Assembly: GCF_001699815.1 (NCBI RefSeq)
Contig: NZ_MCGB01000016.1
Coordinates: 1 to 64,000 of the forward strand
Source of the DNA: Ralstonia pickettii
Lineage (GTDB): Bacteria > Pseudomonadota > Gammaproteobacteria > Burkholderiales > Burkholderiaceae
Length of the DNA stretch: 64,000 nucleotides
Direction: 5' to 3'
The position numbers were made by a program, and so were the translations under genes. The notes under the pieces were generated by a model, which searched no databases, had not been told where the DNA came from, and worked only from the letters and a program-made list of their open reading frames with translations. The first letter of the stretch is position 1; each line of letters opens with the position of its first letter. Of the stretch, positions 37,158 to 45,718 are shown one piece after another.

Positions 37158-38279
37158 TCAAGCAGCCACCGAAAAGGGAATCCGCACAGTGAAGGTCGTG
37201 CCGTGTTCCGACGATTGCACATCGATCGTCCCGCGATGCGCCTCCACAATGCAGCGGCAGATATACAGGCCAAGCCCGATGCCGGCGGCGCTCCCGCTGT
37301 GGTCCGGCCGTGTTGCGCGGGTCAGCGGATCGAACAGGGTTGGAAAAGCGGAGGGCGGTATGGGGTTGCCCTCGTTCGAAACGGCAATCGTCATCTGCCC
37401 ATCGCGCCCGGCGGCTTCGATGGCGACCCGCCCCGACCCGTAGCGCACCGCGTTGGCCAATAGATTGACCAGCAACTGGCCGATCTGGCTGCCGTCCCAC
37501 TTGCCACGCAGTTCGCCCGCCAGGCGCAGGTCGATCTTCGCGTCGGGGTACGACGCGCACACTTCGTCGATGGCGTCGCTGCACAGTCGCCCCATATCCT
37601 GCGTGCTGAAACTCGTGGGCAGGAAATCGCCCAGGCGTGTGCGTGTGAAAACAAGAAGGTCGTCGATCATCTGCTGCACGCGCATCGCACCGCGCTGGAT
37701 GAATGCGACCGCCCGAACGCTGCGCGAAGACAGGCCATCGTCGTGCAGCAGCGTTTCTGCGGACGCCAGGATCGCGCCGAGCGGCGAACGCAGGTCATGG
37801 GCAAGCACGCCGGCAAACAGGTCGCGCATGCGTTCGGTTTGCTGGGCATGCTGGCGCACCGATTCTGCAAGCATCTGGTCGATGGCCTCGTTGAACCGGA
37901 TCATCTCCTGCAACGCCAGGGCGTGAGCCTGCGGATCTTGCTGCCACCGGCGCAGCACGCTGGCGCGCAACGCGCGGTATTCCGCCACCAGATCGTTGAT
38001 GTCGAACCCGTGCGAGAGGCGGTCGTCGGCGTGCTCGTGGGCGGCTTCATTGAAGCCCGATTCCGAAGGTGCGCGGTCGCCCCACGATTTGGCGTGCTGT
38101 TGTGCAGACGTCTGCCCCTCGCGCATATCGGCAGCAATTCGCCGGAGAAGGTCGCGCGCCGAGTTGCGCAGCTGTTGATCGGAGAGACGGGAGCGGCCGC
38201 CATCGAGCTTGCGCGCGTATTCCGTCCAGTCGTCGATGAGGCCCGGGAGGTTTGCCTCGATGAAGTCGGATAGGTTCAT
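37158..38279 (-). CDS. Soluble sensor histidine kinase with RsbRD-like N-domain
   Basis: 373 residues, no membrane segment. The N-terminal part (about 1-130) has the RsbRD-like helical pattern LSDFIEANLPGLIDDWTEYARKL and HGFDINDLVAEYRALRASVL, typical of stress-sensing globin-like domains. HisKA carries His161 (VLAHDLRSPLGAI). The ATPase domain has LVNLLANAVRYG and GIGLGLYICRCIVEAHRG. Start ATG 38279 has AAGGAA; the longer frame is not coding. It is divergent from the hybrid kinase gene with 265 bp between, and the two may act together. The cognate regulator could be that hybrid kinase's receiver domains. Confidence 0.85.
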   Translation of the reverse strand: MNLSDFIEANLPGLIDDWTEYARKLDGGRSRLSDQQLRNSARDLLRRIAADMREGQTSAQQHAKSWGDRAPSESGFNEAAHEHADDRLSHGFDINDLVAEYRALRASVLRRWQQDPQAHALALQEMIRFNEAIDQMLAESVRQHAQQTERMRDLFAGVLAHDLRSPLGAILASAETLLHDDGLSSRSVRAVAFIQRGAMRVQQMIDDLLVFTRTRLGDFLPTSFSTQDMGRLCSDAIDEVCASYPDAKIDLRLAGELRGKWDGSQIGQLLVNLLANAVRYGSGRVAIEAAGRDGQMTIAVSNEGNPIPPSAFPTLFDPLTRATRPDHSGSAAGIGLGLYICRCIVEAHRGTIDVQSSEHGTTFTVRIPFSVAA

Positions 38280-38544
38280 GGGTTTCCTTGATGGTGGCGA
38301 AAGCCATGGTCGGGAAGCCGTCTCGTGCGCCGCGCCGCTGTCATCCCGATTGTTGCGGGAACGGCCAATGCTGCGCTTGTGGCTACAAGGTATGCAAACT
38401 GCGTTCCTCTGGCCAGACAGACCGGTTCGATGGAGTGGCGTTTCAGTCGCCCATCGCGCCGGTTTCGGTAAAGATGCGGGCGCGGTCCACTCATTGCTAT
38501 GCGCTCCCGACACGCCTGCGGTTGCGCGCTGATCTGCCAATTCA

Positions 38545-40932
38545 ATGAATCACGATCTCTTGTCTTCTGAGTCCGGTTTTGCGTGGCTGCGGTTGTGGGC
38601 CGAATCCACCTCGGATTTTTCCATCTTCGCGCTATCGCGCCCCGGCGTTGTCGCCACGTGGAACCCTGGCGGCGAACGGATGCAGGGCTATCGGCCGGAC
38701 GAGATTATTGGTCAGCCACTCGCCCTTTTGTATCCGCTGGAGAGCCGGGCCTTGGGTGCGCCCGAAGCCGCGCTGCATGCTGCCGCCCAGACAGGGCGGC
38801 ACGTCGAGGAGGGATGGCGCATCCGCAAGGACGGCACGCCCTTTTGGGCGAACGTCGCCATGACGGCGCTGCGCGACGGCAACAACGCGTTGATCGGGTT
38901 CGGTACCGTGATCAGCGACATGAGCGACAAGAAGGCCGCTCACGACGCTGTGCTCAAAAGCGAGCGGAATTTTCGGCTGCTGGTTCAGGGCGTGACGGAC
39001 TACGCCATCTTCATGCTGTCGACCGACGGGCACATCACGAGCTGGAATGCCGGGGCACGGCGCATCAAGGGCTATACCGAGGCCGAGATTATCGGTTCGC
39101 ATTTTTCGCGTTTCTATACGCCCGAGGATGTTGCGGCCGGCGTGCCGTTCCGGGGCCTGGAGACGGCCCGGCGCGACGGGCGATTCGAAGCCGAAGGCTG
39201 GCGCGTACGGTGCGACGGAAGCCGCTTCTTCGCGCACGTCATCATCGATGCCATCTACGAAGACGGCGAACTGGTCGGCTTTGCAAAGGTCACGCGCGAC
39301 ATCACGGAACGACGACGCGCAGGCGAGCAGCTTGAGCAGACGCAAAGAGCGCTGTTCCAGGCTCAGAAGATGGAAGCACTGGGCAAGCTCACGGGCGGCG
39401 TTGCGCATGATTTCAACAACGTGTTGCAGGTGCTGCGGGGCAACCTCGAACTGCTCGAAAACCGGCATGGGCGCGATGCCTGGAGCGCCGAGCGGCTGAA
39501 TAACGCCATCGATGCCGTCGACCGGGGTGCAAAGCTTGCCGCCCAGTTGCTGGCCTTCGGTCGCCAGCAGCCGCTTGCACCCGTTGTGATCAACCCTGCA
39601 CGTCAACTGCGCGCCATGGACGATCTGCTGCGGCGCGCGCTGGGCGAGGCGATCGAGATCGAATCGGTGGTCGCGGGCGGACTGTGGAATACCGCGGTCG
39701 ATCCGCATCAGCTGGAAAACGTCATCCTGAATCTGGCGATCAACGCGCGGGATGCGATGCCGGAAGGCGGCAAGCTCACGCTCGAACTCTCCAACGCCAC
39801 GCTCGACGACGGCTATGTATCAGCGCTGCCCGATGTGCCGGCCGGGCAGTACGTCATGCTGGCCGTGACGGACACCGGCACGGGCATGAGCCCGGAAGTC
39901 ATGGAGCGCGCCTTCGATCCGTTCTTCAGCACCAAGCGCGAAGGCGAGGGCACGGGCCTGGGGCTCAGCATGGCCTACGGTTTCGTCAAACAGAGCGGCG
40001 GCCATATTCGCCTCTACAGCGAGGTCGGAGAGGGCACGACGGTGCGCGTCTATCTGCCCCGCTCCACCGGTACGGCGGTCGAGCCCGCACGCGTCAAGGC
40101 TGGAGCGCTCAAGCACGGCAACGAGACGATCCTCGTTGTGGAAGACGACGCAAAGGTTCGCGAGACCGTCGTCGATCTGCTGAGCGGCCTCGGCTATGCC
40201 GTGCTCAAGGCCAACAATGCAGAGCAGGCGCTGGCCGTGGTCGAGAGCGGTGTGCATATCGACCTGCTCTTCACCGACGTAGTCATGCCGGGTGCCCTGC
40301 GCAGTACGGAGATGGTGCAGAGAGCAGTTCAGACACTGCCCGCGCTGAAGGTGCTTTACACCTCCGGCTACACGCAGAACGCCATCGTGCACGGTGGGCG
40401 GCTCGATCCGGGCGTCGAGCTGCTGAGCAAGCCGTACAGCCGCCAGCAGCTCGCCTTCAAGATTCGCCAGGTGCTCGGAAGCGACGCGGTGCAAGCGAGC
40501 GGACCCGAGGAAGGCGACACGCCGCCCGATCTCGACACGGGCGCGGTGTGGGAGCCGGCGCGCTTGCGCATCCTCGTGGTGGAGGACGACGCTTCATTGC
40601 GTGGCGCGGTGTGCGAGCTGTTGATGCTGATCGGGATCACGCCCCAGCAGGCGGCCAGCGGCGCGCAGGCGCTCGAAGCCCTGCAGGCGGAGGCGTTCGA
40701 CGTTCTGTTTACGGACCTGATCATGCCGGACATGTCGGGGATTAAACTCGCGCAGCACGCGTTTGCGCTGCATCCGGAACTGCGGGTCGTCTTTGCCTCC
40801 GGCAACCCCATTCCCAACCACGATCGCTTTGCGTTCAGGTGGACGGCGCTTCGCAAGCCTTACACGCTCGATCAGTTGCAGCACGCCCTGCAATCGATGA
40901 TGGCGCGACAGCGGGCGGCCACCGACACCTAG
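38545..40932 (+). CDS. PAS-PAS hybrid histidine kinase with two receiver domains
   Basis: 795 residues, soluble. Two PAS domains (about 20-135 and 145-265) have typical GYRPDEIIGQP and GYTEAEIIGSHFSRFYTPED stretches. The HisKA domain is of the HWE/FixL-like GGVAHDFNNVLQ class (His288). The ATPase domain has NLAINARDAMPEGG and GTGLGLSMAYGFVKQSGGH. Two receiver domains follow, with phosphoacceptor Asp578 (LLFTDVVMPG) and Asp724 (VLFTDLIMPDMSG). There is no output domain, so it relays phosphate or sets a bacteriophytochrome-like signalling state. Start ATG 38545 lacks a strong ribosome-binding site. Confidence 0.88.
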   Translation: MNHDLLSSESGFAWLRLWAESTSDFSIFALSRPGVVATWNPGGERMQGYRPDEIIGQPLALLYPLESRALGAPEAALHAAAQTGRHVEEGWRIRKDGTPFWANVAMTALRDGNNALIGFGTVISDMSDKKAAHDAVLKSERNFRLLVQGVTDYAIFMLSTDGHITSWNAGARRIKGYTEAEIIGSHFSRFYTPEDVAAGVPFRGLETARRDGRFEAEGWRVRCDGSRFFAHVIIDAIYEDGELVGFAKVTRDITERRRAGEQLEQTQRALFQAQKMEALGKLTGGVAHDFNNVLQVLRGNLELLENRHGRDAWSAERLNNAIDAVDRGAKLAAQLLAFGRQQPLAPVVINPARQLRAMDDLLRRALGEAIEIESVVAGGLWNTAVDPHQLENVILNLAINARDAMPEGGKLTLELSNATLDDGYVSALPDVPAGQYVMLAVTDTGTGMSPEVMERAFDPFFSTKREGEGTGLGLSMAYGFVKQSGGHIRLYSEVGEGTTVRVYLPRSTGTAVEPARVKAGALKHGNETILVVEDDAKVRETVVDLLSGLGYAVLKANNAEQALAVVESGVHIDLLFTDVVMPGALRSTEMVQRAVQTLPALKVLYTSGYTQNAIVHGGRLDPGVELLSKPYSRQQLAFKIRQVLGSDAVQASGPEEGDTPPDLDTGAVWEPARLRILVVEDDASLRGAVCELLMLIGITPQQAASGAQALEALQAEAFDVLFTDLIMPDMSGIKLAQHAFALHPELRVVFASGNPIPNHDRFAFRWTALRKPYTLDQLQHALQSMMARQRAATDT

Positions 40933-41035
40933 CCGAGCGTGGAGGTTTGAGGGCGGCATTCGGGCCTCAAGGGCCCGTGTTCCGCCGTGGGAGGCTCACG
41001 CACGGCACCCAAACTGTGCAATGCCGCTGTCTTCG

Positions 41036-41155
41036 CTCGAAAATCTCGACCTCCGAGAGTCGTGCGCCAGGGTCAGACTGCCGAGCGCGAGCCTCCAACC
41101 GTGGCGATCGACTGACTGAGGCTGGAGTGAGGCTCTCCGAGGTCGAAAATTTGAA
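41036..41155. repeat. Imperfect inverted-repeat element
   Basis: The sequence around 41038-41060 (TCGAAAATCTCGACCTCCGAGAG) is repeated in inverted, imperfect form at 41132-41153 (CTCTCCGAGGTCGAAAATTTGA), with about 70 bp between. A related sequence, CTCTCGGACTGTCGAGATCG, occurs near 61165-61185. It may be a REP- or MITE-like element. No gene is supported between 40933 and 41188. Confidence 0.4.
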
Positions 41156-41188
41156 GCTCGAAGTGGCGGCAGGTCCGCTTCGATCATT

Positions 41189-41779
41189 TCAACGTGCCTG
41201 AGCCCGCCCCGCGCGAAGCTGCGCTGCAACCTTCGCCACACGTGCGCCATAGCGGCGTGCGGTTTCCAAGTCTCCTGGCGACATTTCTTCCGGCGACGCA
41301 TCGGCGGGCGTTTGCGCCATCGGCGCGATGTACGATCCCATGCGGTTCAGGTCGTCGCGCTTGGAGGCCTTTACGTTCGCAGGCTTGATATCCATGCTGA
41401 CCCAGATGCCGCCGTGCTGCCCCGTGAGCAGAACGAAGTATTCGAGCGTGTTGAGCTTGTCGCCATTGATGCTGGCGCTGTTGGTAAAGCCGCCGAAGAC
41501 CTTGTTCTGCCACGCGCCTTCAAACCAGGGCTTTGACGATGCGTCTGCAAATTTCTTGAATTGCCAGCTGGGTCCGCCCATGTAGGTGGGCGAGCCGAAC
41601 AGGATGGCGTCGGCTCGGGCAAGCGTGGCCCAGGCGTCTTCGGCGATATTGCCCTCGGCGTCGATGGCGACGAGGTCCGCGCCGGCGCCTTCGGCAACAG
41701 CGCTTGCCATGCGGGCGGTGTGCCCGTAGCCGGAGTGATAGACGACGGCCGTTTTTGCTTGGGTGGTGATTTCAGTCAT
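41189..41779 (-). CDS. Flavodoxin-like NAD(P)H-dependent oxidoreductase (WrbA-like)
   Basis: 196 residues. An FMN-binding flavodoxin fold: phosphate loop YHSGYGHTARMA at about 14-25, ARADAILFGSPTYMGGPSWQFKKFAD around 55-80 and LTGQHGGIWVSM near 120. The length fits WrbA-type NAD(P)H:quinone reductases. AGGAAG precedes ATG 41779. It is divergent from a LysR gene 118 bp away that probably controls it. Quinone or azo-compound reduction under oxidative stress is the usual role. Confidence 0.85.
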   Translation of the reverse strand: MTEITTQAKTAVVYHSGYGHTARMASAVAEGAGADLVAIDAEGNIAEDAWATLARADAILFGSPTYMGGPSWQFKKFADASSKPWFEGAWQNKVFGGFTNSASINGDKLNTLEYFVLLTGQHGGIWVSMDIKPANVKASKRDDLNRMGSYIAPMAQTPADASPEEMSPGDLETARRYGARVAKVAAQLRAGRAQAR

Positions 41780-41897
41780 GGTGGCTTCCTGTCGTGAACG
41801 TGGTCCGCTGTGGACGACATGGGAGGCCACTTTAGCGAGCAGCGACGGCGTGATAAATGACGCCAATTTGAACGTTCTGTTCTTCCCCGGGTGAACA

Positions 41898-42803
41898 ATG
41901 CAAAACCTCGACGCACTGTTGATCTTTGCCCGTGTGGCCGAAATGACGAGCTTTACGCGCGCGGCGGAAAGCCTCGGCATCCAGAAGGGACGCGTCTCAA
42001 CGGTGATCCGCACGCTCGAACGGGATGTGGGTGTCGCGCTCCTGCATCGGACCACGCGCAGTGTGCAGCTGACTGAAGACGGCCGCGAATTCTATGCGCG
42101 CGCCCGCGACCTGCTGGCCGAAGCGCAGGAATTGCAATCGATGTTCCTGGCGAACGGCGGGCCGTTACGCGGCCGGCTGCGCGTCGATCTGCCGACCGAG
42201 TTGGCGCGCAGTGTCGTGGTTCCAGCGTTGCCGCAGCTGATGGCGGCGCACCCGGAGCTGCAACTGGAGCTTTCCAGCACGGACCGGCGCGTCGATCTCG
42301 TCCAGGAAGGCTTCGACTGCGTGATCCGGTTCGGGCCGATCACCGATGAAACCATGATTGCGCGGCCGCTCGGCAAGCTGCGCATGACCAATGCGGCAAG
42401 CCCCGCGTATCTGGCACGGTATGGCGTCCCGCATACGCTCCAAGACTTGCTCAGCCAGGGACATCAGATGGTGCATTACACGCTCACGCTTGGCGCCAGG
42501 CACGCGGGGTGGCAATACCCCGATGGCGATGGTTATGCGTGGCTTCCGTTGCCCGCCGCCATGCAGGTCAACAGCGTGCAGACGTATCACGCCGCCGGGC
42601 TCGCGGGCATTGGGTTGATCCAGGCGGGATACACCGCGCTCGCGCCACATATCGAGAGCGGTGCTCTGGTGGAAGTGCTGCCCGATCTGCGCCCTGAGCC
42701 GCTGCCTGCGTCGTTTGTCGTGGCCCATCGGCGCAACCTGTCGCCGCGCGTCCGGGTCTTCATGGCCTGGATCGAAGGGCTGTTGAAGCCCTATCTTGAC
42801 TGA
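41898..42803 (+). CDS. LysR-family transcriptional regulator
   Basis: 301 residues. The helix-turn-helix is at about 18-45 (FTRAAESLGIQKGRVSTVIRTLERDVG), followed by an effector domain with LRVDLPTELARSVVVPALPQL. The pattern resembles LysR repressors that sit divergent from flavodoxin or quinone reductase genes. It likely regulates the flavodoxin gene and itself from the shared 118-bp promoter region. Confidence 0.9.
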   Translation: MQNLDALLIFARVAEMTSFTRAAESLGIQKGRVSTVIRTLERDVGVALLHRTTRSVQLTEDGREFYARARDLLAEAQELQSMFLANGGPLRGRLRVDLPTELARSVVVPALPQLMAAHPELQLELSSTDRRVDLVQEGFDCVIRFGPITDETMIARPLGKLRMTNAASPAYLARYGVPHTLQDLLSQGHQMVHYTLTLGARHAGWQYPDGDGYAWLPLPAAMQVNSVQTYHAAGLAGIGLIQAGYTALAPHIESGALVEVLPDLRPEPLPASFVVAHRRNLSPRVRVFMAWIEGLLKPYLD

Positions 42804-42848
42804 GTGCCGCTGGGGCGGCGCCATCATCCTTCTCTTGCGCAACATCAA

Positions 42849-42884
42849 GGGCGGGCCGCGTGGGGAGACCTTCCGGTCTGCCGA
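42849..42884 (+). ncRNA. C4-like antisense RNA remnant
   Basis: The stretch GGCGGGCC...GGGGAGACCTTC-GGTCTGCCG closely matches the first half of the C4-like RNA at 61498-61577, with a few substitutions. The second half (GGTTCGCC...CCCCGCC...GGCCCGCC) is missing and the outer stem cannot form, so this is a decayed or partial copy. It lies between the LysR gene and the convergent DUF2076 gene. Confidence 0.5.
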
Positions 42885-42905
42885 TGCGCGGCGCGCCTTG
42901 CGCGA

Positions 42906-43598
42906 CTAGCTCAACATCGAATCGTCATCCGAATAGTCACTACCGCCGAGGTCGCTGTCGTCGATCAGCCCGAGGCTGTCATCGCGCGACGCCGTGTTGG
43001 TCGTGCCGCTGTTGCCGTTGCTGTCGCTGTCGTAGTAGTTGTTGATGACCGTTTCCGTGGTGCCGCCCATCACCGGCTGCTGGCCGAAGAAACCGCCACC
43101 GCCGCTGTTGTGATGGAACATGTTCTCGATGCCCTGGAACAGGAGCGCGCCGCCAGCCACGCCGGCTGCCGTGGTGGCAACGCTGCCGAGCGTGCTGCCC
43201 AGGCCGCCGCTAAAGAAGCCTGAGCGCGAGGGTTGCGCCGGGGCCGTCTGGGGCTGTGGCGGCATCTGTACTGGGGCGGCTTGCTGCGGGGCGTAGGCGG
43301 GGTTGGGCGCCGGGCTGTTGGCGTGGCTGCCCCAGTTGTTGGCCGAGTCCATGAACGACGTGCTGCGGCCGGCTTGCGCGGTCTGCAACTGACTCTGCAG
43401 CGTGGCGATCTGCGCTTGCGCCGATGCCAGCGCCTGGTCGAGCAGCATGGCCCGCTGCACGAGCAGATAGGCCGCGTCCGGCTGGCGAGCCACGGCGTCC
43501 AGGATGCGGGCTTCGGCCTGCGGGTCCTTGGCCGCGGCGCGCGCCTGCGTCAGTTGGGCCAGGAAGTTTTCCAGCGCTTGCTGTTCTTGCGGGGACAT
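42906..43598 (-). CDS. DUF2076 domain-containing protein
   Basis: 230 residues. A helical N-terminal part has LENFLAQLTQARAAAKDPQAEARILDAVARQPDAAYLLVQRAMLLDQAL, the DUF2076 signature. A Pro/Gln-rich linker follows, then a Gly-rich hydrophobic segment (LGSTLGSVATTAAGVAGGALLFQGIENMFHH) and an acidic Asp/Ser tail (DDSDLGGSDYSDDD). It is likely membrane-associated and periplasmic. The role of the family is unknown. Confidence 0.85.
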   Translation of the reverse strand: MSPQEQQALENFLAQLTQARAAAKDPQAEARILDAVARQPDAAYLLVQRAMLLDQALASAQAQIATLQSQLQTAQAGRSTSFMDSANNWGSHANSPAPNPAYAPQQAAPVQMPPQPQTAPAQPSRSGFFSGGLGSTLGSVATTAAGVAGGALLFQGIENMFHHNSGGGGFFGQQPVMGGTTETVINNYYDSDSNGNSGTTNTASRDDSLGLIDDSDLGGSDYSDDDSMLS

Positions 43599-43700
43599 GG
43601 TGTGTAGTCCTGTCTGGGTGGATGCGACGTGACCAAGTTAGGGGCCAAGTCTTAAACCAACATTAAGGCCCGGCAGCTTCTTGTGTAACCGCCTGTAACC

Positions 43701-44672
43701 CTAGGCTGCCGGGCGGTATTGGCTGGGGTTGGTGCCCGACACTTTGCGCATCAGGCGCCGCAGCGCGGTGGCGTCTTCGTAGCCTACGGCTTCGGCCACG
43801 CTGTCGATGGTCATGCGGCTCGATTCGATCAGCATGCGGGCGCGGTTCAGGCGCACGCTCTGCACCAGGGCGAGCGTGCTTCTGCCGGTCGCTTCCCGCA
43901 CGTGCCGAGACAGCGTGCGTTGCGACATGGCCAGCTCGTCGGCCAGCGCCTGAACGCTGGGCGGGTTGGGCAGGGCGGCTTCAATGCGTGCCACCAGCCG
44001 GGCAATCAGCGCGTTGCCGTTGGCCAGCATGGCGGGCACCACAAACGGCGCTTGCGCGTGGCGGCCGTCGATCAGCAGCACACGCCCCACGGCGTCGGCC
44101 AGCGCCACGCCAAAGCGTGTGCGCAGCAGATGCAGCATCAGGTCGGTTTGCGCAAAGGCGGCGCCGGCAGTGGCGATCGGGCCGTCGGCGCACACCATGC
44201 GGTCTGCGTCGACCGTGCATGCGGGTTCCCACTGCTGCAGCGTCGGGGCCAGCCACCAAGACGTGGTGACGCAACGCCCGTGCAGCAAGCCGCCCGCCTG
44301 CAACAGAAACACCGCCGAGCACGATGCGGCCACCTGCCCGCCCGCTGCGACCTGCGCGGCCAGGGCGCGCGCTGCTCGCTGGGCATCATCCTGCGCCAGG
44401 CGCGTGGCAATCACGCCCGCATGATCCAGGCCCAGGCCCGGCACGATCCAGGTGCCCCCATCGGGGCGGGGGCGCTTTGGCAGGGCGGTGGCCTCCACTT
44501 GCATACCGTTGCTCAGTTGCGCGCTGGGCGCGTCGGCTGAGAGTACGCGCCAGGTTGGACGCGGGGCCTTCACACGCGGGGCGAGTGTCGACGCGGCCTG
44601 CAGGATGTCCAGTGTTGCCGCCACGCTGGTGGCGTAAGCGCCGGAGAGTACGAGGAGGGTGAAATCCGCCAT
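43701..44672 (-). CDS. GlxA-type AraC transcriptional regulator
   Basis: 323 residues. The N-terminal DJ-1/PfpI-like amidotransferase domain (about 1-190) has the nucleophile-elbow Cys in VAASCSAVFLLQAGGLL. The C-terminal AraC DNA-binding domain has two helix-turn-helices (ALADELAMSQRTLSRHVREATG and IDSVAEAVGYEDATALRRLM). Such proteins sense small metabolites such as amines or methylated arginine. ATG 44672 is used; a TTG at 44678 is open. It is divergent from the dienelactone hydrolase gene 97 bp away, which it probably regulates. Confidence 0.9.
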   Translation of the reverse strand: MADFTLLVLSGAYATSVAATLDILQAASTLAPRVKAPRPTWRVLSADAPSAQLSNGMQVEATALPKRPRPDGGTWIVPGLGLDHAGVIATRLAQDDAQRAARALAAQVAAGGQVAASCSAVFLLQAGGLLHGRCVTTSWWLAPTLQQWEPACTVDADRMVCADGPIATAGAAFAQTDLMLHLLRTRFGVALADAVGRVLLIDGRHAQAPFVVPAMLANGNALIARLVARIEAALPNPPSVQALADELAMSQRTLSRHVREATGRSTLALVQSVRLNRARMLIESSRMTIDSVAEAVGYEDATALRRLMRKVSGTNPSQYRPAA

Positions 44673-44769
44673 GACCAAAGTTGCCCGAAAGATGTCGAAA
44701 TCGACACTGCCAGTCTAGCGGCCCGAGGCGTTCAATGGGGGCATCTCCATTCCGCGCAAGGCCGACCGC

Positions 44770-45582
44770 ATGACGCCCCCCATCCCGCAAGACGACCGCC
44801 TGGAAGACTTCACGCGCCGCCAGATCACCATGGATGGCATCACCAAGACCGTGTATGTGACCGGCACCGGGCCGGGCGTGATCGTCATGGCCGAAATGCC
44901 GGGCATCAGCCCGCACGTGGCGCGGTTTGCACGCTGGGTGCGCGATGCGGGGTTGACGGTCTACATACCGTCGTTGTTCGGGCGGGATGGCGCGGTGCCC
45001 GAGGCGGAGGCGGGTGCCGCGGTGTTCCGCCATGCGTGCGTGAGTGCGGAGTTCCGTGCCTTTGCGGCCAACCAGTCGAGCCCGGTCACGCAGTGGCTGC
45101 GCAGCTTGGCGCGGCTGGCCCATGCGGAGTGCGGTGGCCCCGGGGTGGGTGCCATCGGCATGTGTTTCACCGGCAATTTCGCGCTGACGATGATGCTGGA
45201 GCCGGCCATGCTGGCGCCCGTGCTGTGCCAGCCGTCCTTGCCATTGAACGCGCCGGGCGGGATCGAGATCGCGCCAGAGGAAGCGGCCGCCGTACGCCAG
45301 CGGCTGGAGCAGGAAGACCTGACCGTGCTGGCCTATCGGTTTGAGGGCGACCGCTTCTGCCGCGCCGAGCGCTTCGCTGCATATGCACAGGCGCTGGGCC
45401 CTCGCTTTGTGCCGCGCGTGCTGCCCGACAGCGCTGCGCACCCGAACCCGCCCTCGTTCTTTGCCCGGCATGTGCCTTGTCCGCACAGCGTGGTGACGGC
45501 CCACCTGATCGACGCGGCTGGCGAGCCAACGTTGGGGGCCCGCGACGAGATCCTGGCGTTCTTCCGGCAGCGCCTGTGCTGA
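44770..45582 (+). CDS. Dienelactone hydrolase family protein
   Basis: 270 residues, alpha/beta-hydrolase with a Cys nucleophile: GAIGMCFTGNFAL, Cys132. The conserved Glu of EMPGISPH (residues 42-49) matches the dienelactone hydrolase triad helper. Classical members cleave dienelactone in chloroaromatic breakdown; many others have unknown esters as substrates. It is divergent from a GlxA-type regulator. It lies 136 bp before the anthranilate operon, whose operator-like dyad lies between, so it is probably not part of that operon. Confidence 0.85.
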   Translation: MTPPIPQDDRLEDFTRRQITMDGITKTVYVTGTGPGVIVMAEMPGISPHVARFARWVRDAGLTVYIPSLFGRDGAVPEAEAGAAVFRHACVSAEFRAFAANQSSPVTQWLRSLARLAHAECGGPGVGAIGMCFTGNFALTMMLEPAMLAPVLCQPSLPLNAPGGIEIAPEEAAAVRQRLEQEDLTVLAYRFEGDRFCRAERFAAYAQALGPRFVPRVLPDSAAHPNPPSFFARHVPCPHSVVTAHLIDAAGEPTLGARDEILAFFRQRLC

Positions 45583-45655
45583 GTGGGGACTCACATGCGG
45601 GTGTGAGCCTGGCGCCGCCCGGTTCGGTGTAAACCCCGGGGTGCCGGCTGAGCAA

Positions 45656-45692
45656 ATTACTTTACAACTAAACTATTCATGACTAAGGTAAT
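45656..45692. promoter_or_regulatory. Candidate operator and promoter of the 2-aminobenzoate operon
   Basis: ATTACTTTA (45656-45664) and TAAGGTAAT (45684-45692) are inverted half-sites. Within them TTTACA (45661-45666) and TAAGGT (45684-45689) are 17 bp apart, as a sigma70 promoter would be. The site lies 27 bp before the first gene of the operon, which encodes a MarR-family regulator, so it may be the MarR operator. Confidence 0.45.
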
Positions 45693-45718
45693 ACCGCATC
45701 AAACGCGGAGCCGTTGTC

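Noticed and set aside
37741-37760. Iteron in the soluble kinase gene
   Set aside because: Only CGTTTCTGCG matches; the GTACC half is missing.
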